Positions 7,556 through 8,195 of a stretch of DNA of 8,195 nt are shown here, piece by piece; positions within the stretch are counted from its first letter, which is position 1; each line of letters opens with the position of its first letter. Below the pieces are notes generated by a model that made no database searches, was not told where the DNA came from, and saw nothing but the letters and a program-made list of their open reading frames with translations. The translations under genes were made by a program, and so were the position numbers. The stretch spans positions 1 to 8,195 of the forward strand of contig JAJAYG010000085.1 of NCBI GenBank assembly GCA_026786335.1, written 5' to 3'. The DNA comes from Chitinophagales bacterium (GTDB taxonomy: Bacteria; Bacteroidota; Bacteroidia; Chitinophagales; UBA10324).

Positions 7556-7861
7556 TTACTCCTGAACGTTATGAATCTTAGCGCGTATTTGATCTACCAC
7601 CAATGAAGAAACAGTGTGGCGTTTTACTTTATCGCAGAGGTATTCTTTAAAAGATTTTTCAATTTCAAATTTATCGAGGCACCAGGAACAGCAATTCAGT
7701 TCATCTAAAAAAACTTTTTCTTCTGTTTCACTCAGCTCACCATCGAGGGCAAGCATCACTCTTTCCAATGTGGCTTTGCAATCATGTTTATGACCTGAGT
7801 GATCTTTTTTACTGAAGCCAATTGCTTCAGCGATTTTCCTTATACCCCATTTGTTTGGCAT
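7556..7861 (-). CDS. RsrA-like small anti-sigma factor (candidate)
   Basis: This 101-residue soluble protein has no membrane segment. Starting from ATG 7861 it reads MPNKWGIRKIAEAIGFSKKD, then HKHDC (about 24-28), LALDGELSETEE (about 36-47), NCCSWCLDKFEIEKSFKEYL (about 56-75), and a C-terminal basic helix with VDQIRAKI. The order Cys, LDGEL, CxxC, F-E-I-E-x-x-F-K and a closing Ile-Arg helix matches the RsrA-type zinc anti-sigma family that holds ECF factors inactive and releases them on thiol oxidation. One difference stands out. At the position of the usual HxxxCxxC histidine there is Glu (ELNCCSWC), with an extra Cys next to the first motif Cys. Metal binding may use HKHDC instead, or may be lost. 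The gene overlaps the sigma gene by 35 bases (41 with a GTG start at 7867), which indicates translational coupling and supports a partner role. The assignment rests on pattern and position. Confidence 0.75.
   Translation of the reverse strand: MPNKWGIRKIAEAIGFSKKDHSGHKHDCKATLERVMLALDGELSETEEKVFLDELNCCSWCLDKFEIEKSFKEYLCDKVKRHTVSSLVVDQIRAKIHNVQE
7559..7563 (-). promoter_or_regulatory. Shine-Dalgarno-like AGGAG before meaB
   Basis: Read on the - strand, AGGAG directly precedes the TAA of the anti-sigma gene. It is 6 bases from a TTG (7552) and 15 bases from the ATG (7543) of the GTPase gene. The ideal spacing favours the TTG, while family alignment and codon preference favour the ATG. Because Bacteroidota depend little on Shine-Dalgarno pairing, the match may be incidental. 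Confidence 0.35.
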
Positions 7862-8195
7862 AGCCACGAAGTTTTTCTTTTAAAAGGTTTCTTGCACGAT
7901 GCAAACGCGATCTTACTGTTCCTACCGGTATATCAATAATTTTTGCAATCTCTTCATAGCTGAACCCTTCAACATCACACAACAAAATCACGGTTCTAAA
8001 ATCTATATCTAATTCATTTAGTGCGCGCGTTACTTCATCACCAATCAATCCTTTAAATATATCTTCACGCAAATCCAACTCACCCACTGTTGATGCATCG
8101 TCACCATCATGATAGGTTACAAAATCTTCGTAGTCAACTTTATTGGGTGTGCGTACTTTTCTCCTGTATTCATTAATAAAACTGTTCTTAAGAAT
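7827..8195 (-). CDS. ECF RNA polymerase sigma factor (5' end outside window)
   Basis: The frame is open from the right edge; 122 residues and the TGA stop (7827-7829) are visible. It begins ILKNSFINEYRRK, the end of sigma region 2 (the -10 recognition helix region), continues through an acidic linker (YEDFVTYHDGDD), and has a complete region 4. Region 4 runs from RALNELDIDFRTVILLCDVEG to the helix-turn-helix GFSYEEIAKIIDIPVGTVRS (about residues 77-96), followed by RLHRARNLLKEKL. This is the classic ECF (RpoE/SigR-like) sequence that recognises the -35 element. ECF factors have about 190 residues, so roughly 70 are missing to the right. The next gene starts inside its last codons, and the pair is likely a sigma/anti-sigma switch. 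The promoter is outside the window; autoregulation is common in such operons but cannot be seen here. An in-frame GTG at 8087 is not a credible start because it would remove region 2. Confidence 0.92.
   Translation of the reverse strand: MLKNSFINEYRRKVRTPNKVDYEDFVTYHDGDDASTVGELDLREDIFKGLIGDEVTRALNELDIDFRTVILLCDVEGFSYEEIAKIIDIPVGTVRSRLHRARNLLKEKLRGYAKQMGYKENR

Noticed and set aside
1..8195. tRNA or rRNA genes, CRISPR array, insertion sequence, phage genes
   Set aside because: No repeat-spacer pattern, transposase or integrase motif, terminal inverted repeats or cloverleaf-like segment was seen in the coding or intergenic parts.

Overview
The window looks like ordinary chromosomal DNA of a Bacteroidota bacterium, probably of the Chitinophagales/Sphingobacteriales kind. 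The evidence is a type IX secretion sorting tail on the first gene, moderately low G+C, near absence of Shine-Dalgarno sites, and Bacteroidota-style lipoprotein and ECF sigma/anti-sigma sequences. This placement is inferred from protein style, not from a marker gene.

Layout, left to right. Bases 2-76 are the last codons of a T9SS-sorted secreted protein on the + strand. Bases 110-915 hold a broken gene for a secreted YCF48/BNR-like beta-propeller protein. Its signal peptide, first repeat and remaining repeats lie in three different frames, and repeat spacing shows that about 59-74 bases are missing inside it. A hairpin terminator follows at about 944-969. A 240-base intergenic stretch (916-1155) then carries the terminator, a near-duplicate of about 11 bases, a G/C-rich imperfect inverted repeat and an A/T hairpin just before the next start. 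Bases 1156-6585 encode an 1809-residue alpha-2-macroglobulin-family lipoprotein with an intact CxEQ thioester motif. It ends at a strong hairpin terminator.

The - strand genes converge on it and read from the right edge: an ECF sigma factor (5' end outside the window), an RsrA-like small Cys-containing anti-sigma candidate overlapping it by 35 bases, and 12 bases later a MeaB/ArgK-type GTPase, the chaperone of B12-dependent methylmalonyl-CoA mutase. The tight packing suggests one transcript that links a stress-type regulatory pair to mutase maintenance.

I see no mobile element, CRISPR array, RNA gene or clearly new system. The best leads are the sigma/anti-sigma/meaB arrangement, the anti-sigma factor with Glu in place of the usual zinc-binding His, the macroglobulin without an adjacent pbpC, and the decayed propeller gene.
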